This document shows positions 48,621 to 60,938 of a DNA stretch of 64,000 nt, in pieces. Positions within the stretch are counted from its first letter, which is position 1; each line of letters starts with the position of its first letter. Location of the stretch: positions 690,001 through 754,000 of the forward strand of contig BROG01000025.1 of assembly GCA_030159075.1 (NCBI GenBank), given 5' to 3'. Below the pieces are notes generated by a model that did not search any database, was not told the origin of the DNA, and saw nothing but the letters and a program-made list of their open reading frames with translations. This DNA is from Atrina japonica. Taxonomy: Eukaryota; Mollusca; Bivalvia; Pterioida; Pinnidae. The translations under genes and the position numbers were made by a program.

Positions 48621-49077
48621 TGAAAAATCCGTGTAGGTGTTCAAACAATTGCATTATGTCAACACTTGATTATTTATCCCATGCTGTTTGGAAACAGTAT
48701 ACAGAGCTAACATTGTCTGACAGGAAGTGACGCGCATAGCTCAGGATGACGACAGGGTGAAAATCAGTATCGGGGCTGATAACCGATTTCAGCGCGGGTA
48801 ATATGGATTTTCTGCTTCTATATAGTCAAATAAAGCAACAGGACCAATACCTGTGAACAATTCCCTGTATTATCACATATGCAAAATTGCGGTTGCCACT
48901 TCCAAATATGTGATAACACTTAAGGATTTATCAAGTAAATTGTTATTTTGAAGTTTAAAAAACGCTTCATGCAAAATCAACGTAAACTGTATTATTTTTA
49001 TTCCGACATTCAAAATACTTTTGAAATCTTGGGACTACTTTTTATTGTTTTATGATACTTTTTTATGAAAAATATAA
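48621..49077. other. spacer with a small hairpin
   Basis: ATTATCACATATG and AAATATGTGATAA face each other near 48872-48913. It may include the PLE 5' flank, but nothing definite. Confidence 0.4.
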
Positions 49078-49208
49078 AGGATCAATTTTTGATGAATGAT
49101 ATTTTATTTCATCTTATGAGGCAGAAGAATATACACTTCAATTAAATATCATCCCTCTGCCTCAAGCGACGAAATACAAATGTTATTCATTAAAAATGGC
49201 AAATATCC
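49078..49208. mobile_element. foldback element, about 130 bp
   Basis: Diverged inverted arms of about 50 bp: left GATGAATGATATTTTATTTC and ATGAGGCAGAAG, right CTCTGCCTCAAGCGACGAAA and TGTTATTCATTAA. No clear target duplication. Confidence 0.55.
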
Positions 49209-49760
49209 TCTATTTGCCAATGAATTATATTGTACCATTGTCGTGGTACTGATTTCTCCATGAAGAATTATTATCTTGATTAAGCACTTCACTACTGTTA
49301 ACGGTCAAAAGGCCTTTCAATGCAGGAAGTTACTGTGATAATTCAGGACACCAGTGCATTTCATAACAAGATACTGAAAACTATCCCATAATTATGCATT
49401 ATGATACAAAACGCGGCTGAAGTGTTATTTATGTACGGGCATAGCCTTATAATGGTGTTGTAAATTAGAGAAATGACAGGTTTTTAAGTATAGGGAGATT
49501 TTTGTCTCATTTAATCATCTCTTCAATGACATGGATTCAAGCCATATGTATTGAGTGTCAAACACAAGATGATGTATTGCCTAATTTACTCGACCGAAAT
49601 CTCCAGTGACTCTTATGCTGACGTTGGCTTATGTTATTTTGCGAAATGTTTTGCGTTCTGCTCATTTCTTTTACTCTATCCAAGATTCAACAACTAAAGC
49701 ACATCTCCGAGAAAGATAACATGGAGGCTTCTTACTGATGCATCGGATACAATTTATAAG

Positions 49761-49807
<47 letters not shown>

Positions 49808-49868
49808 ACACACACACGCACTGAAATCAAAAACCAAATATGATATTTCATATAATTTAATTAGGGGA
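49209..49868. other. spacer with (AC)n microsatellite
   Basis: A 57-bp (AC)n run lies at 49761-49817; nothing else recognised. Confidence 0.6.
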
Positions 49869-51190
49869 TATTAAACAACAAATAGTAGTTTTTGAGCCAC
49901 CAATAACGCATGTACCTCTAGAGGGAATTAAGAAGGTTATGATTTTCTAAAAGCTTATCAATAATGCTACAAAATGAGCCACTATCGCCGTTTGGGCGTT
50001 TAGAAGTTTTGGGGTAAAAACCATAAAAAATTAACAAAAATCGCTGAAAACTGGAAAAACTCAATTAATCCCTCATTTATTGCCTTTGTTTGCAATGAAA
50101 GTACTGGTTGTATGATATATACCTTAAATAAAAAATATGGACCCATTTAATAGCCATTATTTATCAAATTTGGTGTTTTGGGGTAAAAAATCTATTTTTC
50201 AAACAAACATCTGTGAAAAAAGTATTATACTTTTAGCCACTTATAACCAATGTTTTTACCAATTGGTGTTTTGGAGGATATGTTTTTCAGAAAGCCTATA
50301 AAAAATGTTACACATTGAGCTTTGTTAGCAATCAGGCCACTTTGGGGTTTGGGGGGAAAACCACAGAAATTTACAGAAATCGCTGAAAATTGGAAATGTA
50401 CAATTAATCCTCAATTTAAGGTTTTTTGCAATAAGAGTAATTTTGGTATGGCATATATATGGACACAATAAGCGATGTTTTGTTTTATTAAAGTTGGGGT
50501 TTTGAGGTAAAAATCATGAAAATAAACAAAAATCGCTGAAAACTGGAAAACCTCAATTAATTCTTCAGATATGGCCTCTGTTTGCATTGAAAGTAATGGT
50601 TGTTTGGTATATATTTCAAATAATAAGTATTGATCGTTTAAACAACAACTGTGTATCAAATTTGGTGTTCTGGGGTAAAACACCAAATTCTTAAATAGAA
50701 ATCTTTGTAAATTTAACTAAACGTTAGGCAACTTAAAACCTCAGTTTTTATCAAGTGGGATTTTGAATGGTACGCCTATCTGAAAGCTTACCAAAAATGT
50801 TAGGAAAATGAGCCATGTAAGCATGCTAGCCTCTAGGGCATTTAAGAACTTTGAGATAAATCATAAAAAAAAATACAAAAATCACTGAAAACTGGAAAAT
50901 CTCAATTAGTACATCATTTATTGCCACTTTTTGCAATGAGTTTGATGATTGGATGACAGATATCTAAAATGAGAAGTCTTGGCACATTATACAATCATTA
51001 TGTTACAAATTTGGTGTTTTGGGTACTAAAAAACATTTTTTAAACAAACCTGTGGAAAAAATTAATAGACTGTTGGCCACTTAAAACCATAGTCTTTAAC
51101 AAGGGGTATTTTGGAGGGTATGTAAATCAGAAAGCTTACTGAAAATGTTACAAAATGAGCCATATTAGCACTCTAACCCTTTTAAACGTC
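49869..51190. repeat. satellite-like array, about 340-350-bp units
   Basis: The phrase AAAAATCGCTGAAAACTGGA and close variants occur at about 50036, 50375, 50528 and 50877, giving spacings of about 339, 152 and 349 bp. Around each occurrence GGTGTTTTGGGGTAAAA, TTAGCCACTTA, TTTTGGAGG.TATG and AATGTTACAAAATGAGCCA recur in order. This is a diverged tandem array of about 3.5 units with one shortened unit. Confidence 0.85.
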
Positions 51191-51645
51191 CCAACGCCCA
51201 GAGTGCTAACATGTTTGTATATTTACTGATGGACTTACGATTGAAACCTTGTTACCTGTCCTTTTTGTACAAGGTTTGGTTACCATTTTCACTTCGTATA
51301 CGTTGGTATTAATGCGCGCCAAAGAACACATTTATTCTCTTTTTAACTGCATTCATACCAACGTATACGCAGTCAAAATGATAATGAAATATTATGTTTA
51401 CATCTTCATGTTAATCCATACGGTGCATTTTTAAAAAGGTGTGGTTCCCAATTAAACAAGTACAGTGAAGGCATGTTATTTGTGCATCACTCCAAAGAGC
51501 CTAATAAGGTTGCGTATGCGCTATGTCCAACATAATGTTTGCTTACTTAGCTACAGAAGAGAGATGTAAAAGTAAAGCAGGTTAATACTCTAAAAGTTAA
51601 GTTTTATCATACACTAATTGATATTATGTAATCTCATTTGGTAGA
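51191..51645. other. spacer with a small inverted repeat
   Basis: CTTCGTATACGTTGGTATTA (51293) faces TTCATACCAACGTATACGCA (51352), a roughly 15-bp hairpin. Nothing else recognised. Confidence 0.5.
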
Positions 51646-51828
51646 TAAAGTTATGGTGCACTTAAAATACATGAACAGGAATGGATGGATATATATATCT
51701 TTGAGATTTTCCTACTAATTTCCCTGAACAATAATGTCTCATTATATAATAATTGTTCAGGGACATTAGTGGGAAAAGCCCAAGGATACATATATCCTGT
51801 TCACGTATTTAAATGCACCATAACTTTA
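51646..51828. mobile_element. near-perfect hairpin MITE, about 183 bp
   Basis: Almost the whole element folds on itself: ends TAAAGTTATGGTGCA and its exact complement, inner parts TCCCTGAACAAT and ATTGTTCAGGGA around a short AT-rich loop. Flanking TA is compatible with a mariner-type target. No coding capacity. Confidence 0.8.
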
Positions 51829-52971
51829 TTATGTTACATACTAGTAATATGCATTTCCTTTGCATACATTGCCTATGTGTTATTTATATCTTAATTTTAT
51901 TTCTATCTGACCATGTGATATTATTATAGCTTATCTTATTGAACGTGTACAATGTCATATTCTACATAAAATTGACTCTTCCAATTGATATTACCATCAA
52001 AACAAATATACGTGAGACTAGGACATAAACATTGTTTTACTTTCATTTTGCGCATGCCAACATTCAGCTATCGTAATTCCTAGCATCACAGGTGGCAAAA
52101 TACATAATGTATTTGAGGATATCCATTTAAACGTCCTTTACTAGAATTTATCCGGGTATTGTGTTATTTATAGATATATTTTATTCTTTTTCTAGATTTT
52201 CGGGGAATTGCCAACATTTTCCAATGATTGAGCAACAAAGCAAAACTGTACTTCACGGCATTCACATCATGACTCTAAACGTGTGGACGAGTGCGAGAGG
52301 TACTTTTCTATCAAAACACTCTTCTATGTATATTTATCAAACCCTTTGTCTACGAACATCATTATTTTCAAATTGGTTACTCGAATAATTAAATATATAA
52401 AATATTCACGCCGTGTAAAAAAGAAGGTGCTTGTTTTCCTGGAAAGAATAATAAAAGGATCTACCAAAAAGTTGCATATTATTGTATCTGAAATAATGGC
52501 AATGGAAAAAGTAATAAAACAGGTTCACTTTCCCATATAATGGATATAGCAACAATATCTACGGCGCATTTCATGTTCGGATTTATGATGTAATATCGTA
52601 TTAAGTACACAGTATAATAACACCCAAGTCTTTATTATCATTACAACATTACGTGATCTTGTAATGAAAACAGATAACATTGCTTAGGGGATTAATTATT
52701 ATAGGATTTTAAGGCAATCAATCAATTTTCGAACTTTCGATTGCGTGATTAATTCTATCCGCTGACTGAACACATTAATACACAAACGCGTATGAAAGTT
52801 AAACTTGCACATTGAAATATTAACCTGGGAACTAACCGCTCATTATATAGTATGAAACAGATGTACATCCTAAAACTTATATAGTTTTCACGCTATTTTT
52901 TTTACAATTCCCAACATTAAAATTACAAGTGATTGTTTTGAGAGACGTTTTAATTTCGTTATAATGGCTTT
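51829..52971. other. AT-rich spacer, nothing recognised
   Basis: No feature supported. Confidence 0.5.
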
Positions 52972-53590
52972 GGTTGACCTTACCATGTCTCGTTACTATG
53001 ACCTTGGTTGACCTTACCATGTTTCGTTACTATGACCTTGGTTGACCTTACCATGTTTCGTTACTATGACCTTGGTTGACCTTACCATGTTTCGTTACTA
53101 TGACCTTGTTTGACATAGCCATGTTTCGATATTATGACTTTGTTTTACATTTTTATGTTTCGTTACTATGACCTTGTTCGATATTACGAAGCTTTGATTG
53201 TATGACGTTGTTTGCCCTCACCATGTTTCGATAATATGACATTGTTTGACATCACCATGTTTCGATAATATGACATTGTTTGACATCACCATGTTTCGAT
53301 AATATGACATTGTTTGACATCACCATGTTTTGATAATATGACATTATTTTACATCACCATGTTTTGATACTTTGATACTGTTTGGCATTACCATATCTCG
53401 ATAGTATTACCTTATTTGACATCACCATGTTTTGATAATATGACATTATTTTACATCTTAATGTTTCGATACTGTATGACATTACCAAATCTCGATAGTA
53501 TGCCCTTGTTTGACATCATCATGTTCGGTAGTAGGAATTTATTTATCATTACCGTGTTTCGTTAGTATGACCCTGTTTGATATTACGTAT
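52972..53590. repeat. 34-bp minisatellite
   Basis: About seventeen units. The first few (52972-53105) are nearly identical (GACCTTACCATGTTTCGTTA). The middle units read GACATCACCATGTTTCGATA and the last are ragged. The Y/R composition stays uniform. Confidence 0.95.
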
Positions 53591-54120
53591 GGTCATCAGT
53601 GCGGGCAGTAGCGAAATATATACTTTAATACTATATATTTGGCTACTCTTTTCATTTTTCTTTTCTCCTATATTGTCTTACTGAATTTTACTGTTCACCT
53701 TTAGATATCTATTTATGTGCTATATCAGGTACTGTTATTATTTTAGTTTTAAATTGCAGTTCTTGTATTGTATGGTAACATTTTGCTAAATCTCTTTCTC
53801 TTTCTGTTGCACTCCACTTGACCTTAGATGACAAGACCTATCTTACATTAGTTTTGGTCTTAATATTATTTACGCCTGTCAAGACTTCCCTCGCCTTTTG
53901 ACGTTTGATTGATTTCTCACAAATTACTGATTATGTGAAATTTTAAACTTGTCATACATTACAGTAAACGTTCCTGAAAATTGCCAATGATATTAGTTTT
54001 GTTGATGTGTACACCAAGTGACAGATGCCTGTTCTGTTTCATGAACTAATAAAAAAAACTTTCTAATGGCGGAGCTGCTCACATTAGGATATAGTATTTG
54101 GTTTTAATTCATCATCGTAC
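53591..54120. other. spacer, nothing recognised
   Basis: No feature supported. Confidence 0.5.
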
Positions 54121-54685
54121 ATGGCGTTTCCTTTTTACCGTGCATCAATTTATGCGTTTCCTTTTCACTATGCATCAATTCATGTGTTTCCATTTTACCA
54201 TGCATCAGTTAATGTGTTTCCTTTTAACAATGCATCATTTCATGTGTTTCCATTTTACCATGCATCAGTTAATACGTTTCCTTTTAATCATAAATCATTT
54301 CATGTGTTTCCATTTTACCGTGCATCAGGTAATACGTTTCCTTTTAATCATGCATCAATTCATGTGTTTCCATTTTACCATGCATCAGTTAATACGTTTC
54401 CTTTTAACCATGCATCATTTCATGTGTTTGCATTTTACCATGCATCAGTTAATACGTTTCCTTTTAACCATGCATCATTTCATGTGTTTCCATTTTACCA
54501 TGCATCAGTTAATACGTTTCCTTTTAATCATGCATCATTTCATGTGTTTCCATTTTACCGTGCATCAGTTAATACGTTTCCTTTTAACCATGCATCATTT
54601 CATGTGTTTGCATTTTACCATGCATCAGTTAATACGTTTCCTTTTAACCATGCATCATTTCATGTGTTTCCATTTTACCATATCT
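54121..54685. repeat. 60-bp tandem repeat (two 30-bp half-units)
   Basis: About nine 60-bp units. Each consists of CATGTGTTTCCATTTTACCA plus TGCATCAGTT, then AATACGTTTCCTTTTAACCA plus TGCATCATTT. Because 60 is a multiple of three and the unit lacks stops in two frames, long open frames (199 and 188 codons) arise. Nothing indicates that they are translated. Confidence 0.95.
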
Positions 54686-55649
54686 GAAACCTGCTGAGAT
54701 ATGAACTATTATATATTTAAGTGCTCTGAGGGCGTGTATACTATCTTGAATTCGTGCGATTATGGCAAGAATATTTTGAATGCTCATAATTAATGTATTT
54801 GTATTTGTGCTATGCACACGACAGAAAGCATTTGGTATTATAAATACCATTAGTTTTGCAGTGTATGCAGAATGAAATGATGGAGGAATTGACGCACTGC
54901 ACTTGAATTGGCGCAATGACTTGAGCGCTAAAGGCGCTAATGATAGAATACGCTAAAATAAGTACACATACAACTACACATACAACTTCACTTATTCAGA
55001 ATGGATCTCGGTCATAACGTGTGTTAAATCTCTGTAGTTATAATTCATTGAAGCTGACCCAGATGTTTAAATTGTAGACGTACATTGTATAAACAGTTAA
55101 TTACAGATTAATTAATGGTAATATAGCAACCAAACTTTTATAGTAAAATCAATGACAATAGTAATATGGCAACAAAATTGGAAAATAACCACTTGAAAGA
55201 TATTTGGTGGGTAAACATACCCACTAGATTCAGAAATGATGGGTACTATACCCAAGTGCTCAGAAAATTATTTAGAGCACTGAATTATCTATAATTTTGT
55301 TTTTGTCATTGATGTATGACAAATAAAAACGATGCGGATTCTCCCTAAAGATTGCACACTGTTTTTGTTTGTCATATGTCGATGACAGGAAAAATAAAAC
55401 CAATCCTTATAGTTCAATTCAAACATCATTTTCATCAATACAAATGATGAGAGCTTGCACGCGGAAATGACAACAAATTCTGTTATCGATTAATGACAGG
55501 GAAAACGGTCACATGAAATATTAGCGTCCAATAGAAATGAAGAAAACAGAATGCTGAAAATATAATTAGATTTTTTTGCTAATGATGTTTTTATTGTTTG
55601 AATCGATTAACAAAGCATCGCTGATACATCTAAATATCAAATTTAAGTC
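54686..55649. other. spacer, nothing recognised
   Basis: No feature supported. Confidence 0.5.
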
Positions 55650-55790
55650 CACGACTAGCAATTTCCTCGTCTGATTCAGAAGTTTCTGCAAAAAACCTTC
55701 TCCATTTGTGAATAAAGGAGCACGTTACAGGGACACTGTTTATGCCCATGGGAATACCGACTGTTGCTGGAAACTACCTCTTGCACCTTA
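55650..55790 (-). pseudogene. Penelope-like reverse transcriptase fragment
   Basis: Aligns with 47160-47295 of the large copy: CTGATTCAGAAGTTTCTG, GTGAATAAAGGA, CCCATGGGAATACCGACTGT. It covers the segment around GIPMG just before the catalytic motif. A short internal orphan fragment without either end. Confidence 0.65.
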
Positions 55791-55826
55791 TGTTGTATAT
55801 ACCGATATACAACATGTGTTTATAAG

Positions 55827-55830
<4 letters not shown>

Positions 55831-55888
<58 letters not shown>

Positions 55889-55930
55889 CTCTCTCTCTCT
55901 CTCTCTCTCTCTTTGTTTTGTATATATATA
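55831..55930. repeat. (CT)n microsatellite with (TA)n end
   Basis: CT dinucleotides to 55911 with one TATAT interruption, then a short TA run at 55920-55932. Confidence 0.97.
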
Positions 55931-56324
55931 TATGACTGGAAAACAGAAACGGTATGATAAAGTTTAAAATGAATTCATTAAAATCATTATACAATTACTG
56001 GTTCCCAATGACATCTCAGCTGTATAAAATATATCTTCGCGCAGATCAGCAAATATCTATATATTGTTATAGAAAAGCACCTGTTCAGCCTATACTCAGG
56101 ATGACAATAATTTAAGTATATATGTAGCAACCGGATTTATTCACCAGAAGAAAATTACCCGTCACATACGTATTGTCAGTTTAAGTACCAATGTCAGGAT
56201 ACATCTTCCTACACATTAAACCTCAATGTATTTATCAGGAAATGTTTGTTTTCTATTAGATAATGGTTGTAGACCAATTCGGAAAAATAAAAGATAAACC
56301 ATCTGAGCGAATCTATCACATATA

Positions 56325-57637
56325 CAGTGCCGCATCAAAAGTATTTCACGTTTTCGGTGACGTCGGGATATTGCAAAAATGGTTTCAACTATTTTATCAA
56401 TAATAAATGATAAAATAAGAATGATTTACTCACCAAATATTCGGTACTTTGTTGTATGACTCTTAGCGTTAATAACATGTCGTAATCGTCTCGGGATTGA
56501 ACGATTTAAGTTTGATATGTACCGATTTGAGATGGCTTGACAGATTTTAGTGACTGTTCATACAAGGTCGGCACTAGATTATTTCGTATGCTGTTCCATT
56601 TAGAGTCGGATGTTAATGTACCTCCACAAATTTTCTATTATGGTGAGGTCTGGTGATTGTGATGGCCACTGAAAACAATAAATTAAATTCTTATTTTTCC
56701 ATGAAATACTGTGCAGCTTGGTGTACTGGAGCAATGTCATCTTGAAATATTCACTGACCAGTATCGAAACACTTAACAATAACTGGCCTTTTGGTCAAGA
56801 ATATTAATATATTTAGTAGACTTTATATTACCTTCAATTTCCACAATTGCACAAACAAAGTTATGAGAAATGCCTCCCCAAAACATCACCGATACCCGAG
56901 CACCGCCCTCTCCTCAGATTTACGCCAAAAATAAACACGATTGTTTTTGCCAGGTATAACTTGTATTTCATCAGAAAATATTATTTTGGTCCACTGGAGT
57001 CTTTTACGACAGCATTATACCTGTTCTTTTTCAGTTTGTAGCTGGAATTGTCACAGCTTTGGCAACAAAACATCTGTGGTACCCAAAACTACTCAATCTT
57101 CGTTGGATTGTTCCTCTATCAACTATTCGGGAAATGGATTGATTGAACATATTATTAAATCACGGAGACATCTCTTGTGATTTTTTTACCAGCCTCATGA
57201 TAATGCGGTAGCCATTGTCACAGGTGTAATATGGACTGTCACGTCGCCTTTTGATTTTTAGGCTCACACTTTCGTCAAAATTCTTCAAAAATTTGGAGAT
57301 TATTGATGGATTATAACCTGAAATTTAACCAATATCTGCTTTGAGTATCCTTCATATAGGCGTAAAACTTGCCGTTTTTTTGTGTATCTCGGATGACATT
57401 TCTTTAGATTTTCTGCCCATTTTGTTAATTAGTAATTTATGTATTTTATTTATTACTGCAGCATCAGTGGTAAAATTACGTCAAAATGACGTCATGACAT
57501 TGAACAATAGCATGTGTAAATATATTTACATTCTGTCAAAAAAAAAGAAATATTGATACCTATAACGCAACCGGTCATGCTAACGCAACAGTTGCTTGGT
57601 TTTGTTGATAGCGTGAAATACTTTTGCCACCACACTG
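56325..57637 (-). mobile_element. Tc1-like DNA transposon, full length but broken
   Basis: 1313 bp flanked by TA on both sides (56323-56324, 57638-57639). The terminal inverted repeats match at 21 of 26 positions; the inner 14 bases (AAAAGTATTTCACG) are identical and the outer five (CAGTG) agree. It carries one decayed transposase gene on the minus strand. Confidence 0.9.
56426..57420 (-). pseudogene. Tc1-type DD34E transposase, frameshifted
   Basis: The enzyme would cut and paste the element between its inverted ends. The start MGRKSKEMSSEI at 57420 is the usual Tc1 N terminus. Further on, VMFWGGISHN is the mid-catalytic segment, followed by DDIAPVHQAAQ with a catalytic Asp, QWPSQSPDLT, and IIENLWRYI with the catalytic Glu. 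The end RRLRHVINAKSHTTKYR stops at 56426. The span (995 bp) fits a normal transposase of about 330-340 residues, but several frameshifts and stops separate these blocks, so it is inactive. Confidence 0.9.
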
Positions 57638-57639
57638 TA

Positions 57640-58024
57640 TATTGATTTTCTAAAATATAAAACGTTTGAAATTACAAAATGATCTGAGAGTAGGTAACAG
57701 AACCGTTTGAAATTCAATTTAAATCTCCAGATGCACTATCCAATTAACAAATGTTCTTCAATTAAGTGTCTTCTTGTGACATGTTCGTGACTAAAGTCTA
57801 GTTTTGTTTGTACCAAGAGACGTTCTATAACATCCTGATATAATGATGTCAATTTGAGTTTCAAACTGTCATTCAATTTTCTTCAATATAGTTATTATAT
57901 ACACCCAGGGGCTGCTATTATATCATTCAATATATTAAAGATGAAACAACCACTTGTCTTGGTCAAATAAAGGGAGAAGTTTAGACGAGATAATATCAAC
58001 TGAAAATTCAGAAGAAAAACATCT
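57640..58024. other. spacer, nothing recognised
   Basis: No feature supported. Confidence 0.5.
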
Positions 58025-58028
58025 TTAA

Positions 58029-58380
58029 GGGGCATTAGCTGTGTTATTTTTTTTTAATCCTTTCCTTTTTAATATTTAGATTTATAAAAATAACAAAAAG
58101 GAGGTATACACAGAACTAAAAAATTCTTAAATTTTCTTGAATTTTGTGAAAATTGCTTGAGAAACCCAGGTTTGGCAATTATTCAATGTAACTACTATAG
58201 GCCTATGTATATGCAGACCACACTGGGTTTGAATTTATTTATTTTCTCAAAATATAACGGACTATAAGATTTTATGCCAGTCAGTGTATCACTCTTATTT
58301 GTTATTGTACATCAAGTACAAGTAGTAAAAGAATAGAAACATATTTTTAGTAAACACATATAAGATATAAGAGACACCCT
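58029..58380. mobile_element. TTAA-flanked MITE, copy C
   Basis: TTAA at 58025-58028, then GGGGCATTAGCTGTG. The body shares AATTGCTTGAGAAACCCA and CTCTTATTTGTTATTGTACA with copies A and B. The right end is degraded (ACACCCTATAA). About 352 bp. Confidence 0.75.
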
Positions 58381-58966
58381 ATAAGATGTTATTGGTTTTT
58401 TTATCAATTCTAGTCTATTATCTTCCTATATACGTATTTAACACTGAAATAAATGAGACTTTTTTAAAAGGGCATTAATCAGCTCCAAGTACCTTTTTAT
58501 TGATTTTAAAAGAAAACAAAAAACATCCTCACAGAATGTATAATTCACAATGACGGCAAGTAAGTGTTTAAAAAAATACAAAACCTGATCGGCTACACAT
58601 TACTGAAAATTGTTGAATTGTTTTGTAATAATACAAAAACAAACAAGTAAATATGTACACTGAACATTATATATTGATGTTTGAAATATAATCCCTGATT
58701 TAAAATAATTAAGAACGTTAATTAAACATTCAAAATCAGTTACCATTGGTTCATCGCCTTAATTACGTGCACAAATTTTCAGAGAATAACAACAACTTCT
58801 TCGACTAAAATGCATGCGTATTATTTGATATATGTAGCATCGACATTAGCTTGTTAGTAAAAAAAAAGATTACAGATATCTGTCACTTGATAATATTGAT
58901 CTTGCAAAGGAAAGAAAGAAAATGGCAAAAATTAAATATAGATATATATTTGTGTATAAATATATA
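58381..58966. other. spacer
   Basis: TTAAAAGGGCATTAATCAG near 58464 resembles another left end of the TTAA MITE without the rest; nothing else recognised. Confidence 0.4.
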
Positions 58967-59014
<48 letters not shown>

Positions 59015-59045
59015 GGCGATGAAGACGAAGACGACGACGACGACA
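58967..59045. repeat. (GAT)n(GGT)n(GAC)n microsatellite
   Basis: GAT, then GGT, then GAAGAC/GAC triplets. Confidence 0.95.
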
Positions 59046-60099
59046 ATGTTGATAATAATGATGGTGATCAAAATACGTATTTGTTATCGAAAATTCAATG
59101 TATTGCAACAAAACAAAAACTAAATACAAATAAAAAAAATTTTTAAAATCATTTTTACTTGATATCGGTTTTGTTGAATAGTAAAGATAAAAAGATATAT
59201 AAAATCTAATATGATTCGGGGAAACATTGTCATACTCGGCCTTTGAATAAAATTTTAGTCAGTGTACCACCAAAATGTTTGGGTCATCTCTTACGGTTGA
59301 CAACTCATACATTTTTAAGATCTTTGATGTATTTTTGGAACTTGTTTACAAGTAGTATTTAAGTCCTCACAGAAACTGATAAATAAAACACAGCTGTCAA
59401 TTTAATACAAAAAACTTTACAATAGTACACAAAGCAGCTTCAACGGAAAGAATGGAGACCTCAATTACACGATAAAGCGACAATTACACGAGAGTAATGA
59501 ACCATATTCTTGTAAGGAAAGAACACTCTGCATAAAGGAAAAAATCTCTGGAATTATACCCAGTGGATTTCTTTTCCGCAATCAATATACCATTCAGTAA
59601 GCTCAGCTTAAAGCAGTGATAGGAAATAATCCACAAAACACGAAGCAGACTTAATAAGAAGAGATACCGATACTGCAGGTTGCTACTATACAATATTGGA
59701 GAGCTGTAAAACTACACATATTTCAATAATTTAGATAAATTGAAACTGATCCATGATATAACCAGTAAAATAAACAAACTACGAAAAAGAAGTATGTTTC
59801 ATTGCATTCTGTGAACATGAAAATTCATACGTGGAGCAAATTTTAAAAAGTACTGGATGAAGAGTTTTCTGTGTAAATTATCACGCGTTTCGGTTCCACA
59901 GTCGTGCTAAAACGTATCGTTAAAAACAGAACTACTCAGAGTAAGTAGTACACCGCGTAAAACCACCCAAATCGTGTAATTAATTACACACGGAAATATG
60001 CATGCTTACAGTTTCGTAATATCATATATCATATATTGGGTGAAATAAATATGTTCGACTGTTTAGGTTGCAAGATAATCAATTAGTTGAGAAATAGAA
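59046..60099. other. AT-rich spacer, nothing recognised
   Basis: No feature supported. Confidence 0.5.
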
Positions 60100-60262
60100 A
60101 TAGAGGCCCCCAAAGTGGAGTGGCTAGGGCATCTCGCTTAAAACCATAGATAACGGGCCTTTGTAACTGGGTTATCTCTTCCACCACTAAAAACTTGTCA
60201 CCACCATATGACTGGTTAAGAGTGGCATAACTCAACATTCAAATTCAATTCCCCTACACCAT
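60100..60262 (+). mobile_element. tRNA-SINE family A, shortened copy
   Basis: GAGTGGCTAGGGCATCTCGC at the A-box position, then directly TTTGTAACTGGGTTATCTCT, TCCACCACTAAAAA and GTCACCACCATATGACTG. The B-box region and mid-body are deleted. Confidence 0.6.
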
Positions 60263-60603
60263 TAAAAGCACCTCAGCATATGGCTGACATATTACTGTAT
60301 GCGGTGCAAAACAACATTCCAGCCAAACAGATAAACAAAAAAGGGGAAAAAAACATTCAAACCAGGACCTCTCTTGTTAAAGTTCGATACTATTTAAATG
60401 TTGTGTCCGCTGTGTAAAACTTTTGACCAATGTCGGATTCAATGGGGTTGCAGGGGTTGCAACCGCTCACCACCCCCCCCTTTTCAAAAATTGATTTTTT
60501 TTTCTATTAATATCATTGCGTCTGGAATCCAGAAAAAAAGTCTTCCCAGAGGTTTTAAATTAGGCCTACTGAAATTTTCCAGACTCGTTACGCTCGACTA
60601 AAA

Positions 60604-60768
60604 CAATTATGAATTATACTCTTCCCTCTATCTCGAAATCTTATATCCATCATGAATTTGTATATCTTAAATTTTCTCGACAAAACCAATTATGAATTAT
60701 ACTCTTCCCTTTAACTCGAAATCTTATATCCATCATGAATTTGTATATCTTAAATTTTATGGACTTCG
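60604..60768. repeat. 83-bp tandem duplication
   Basis: CAATTATGAATTATACTCTT to TATATCTTAAATTTT occurs twice at an 83-bp offset with only about two differences. Confidence 0.92.
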
Positions 60769-60938
60769 ACTACCGGTTTGTACAAATGTCTTGTGGGTTG
60801 TGTTTGTCCAACAAATCGGTAAAGATGTCGTTTGCGGTTTTTATCAGCGTGTATAAATATGACAATTTATTTGTTAACAAAATTTGCATTGGATCAAAAT
60901 GTATACGATATTCCCCTGTGTTATTATCAGCTAAATAT

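Noticed and set aside
54098..54697. 199-codon open frame
   Set aside because: It is produced by the 60-bp repeat, whose length is a multiple of three; a second frame is equally open.
60398..60601. 67-codon frame with a Pro run and Gly/Cys-rich start
   Set aside because: The Pro run is a C homopolymer and the region looks like decayed repeat; no domain recognised.
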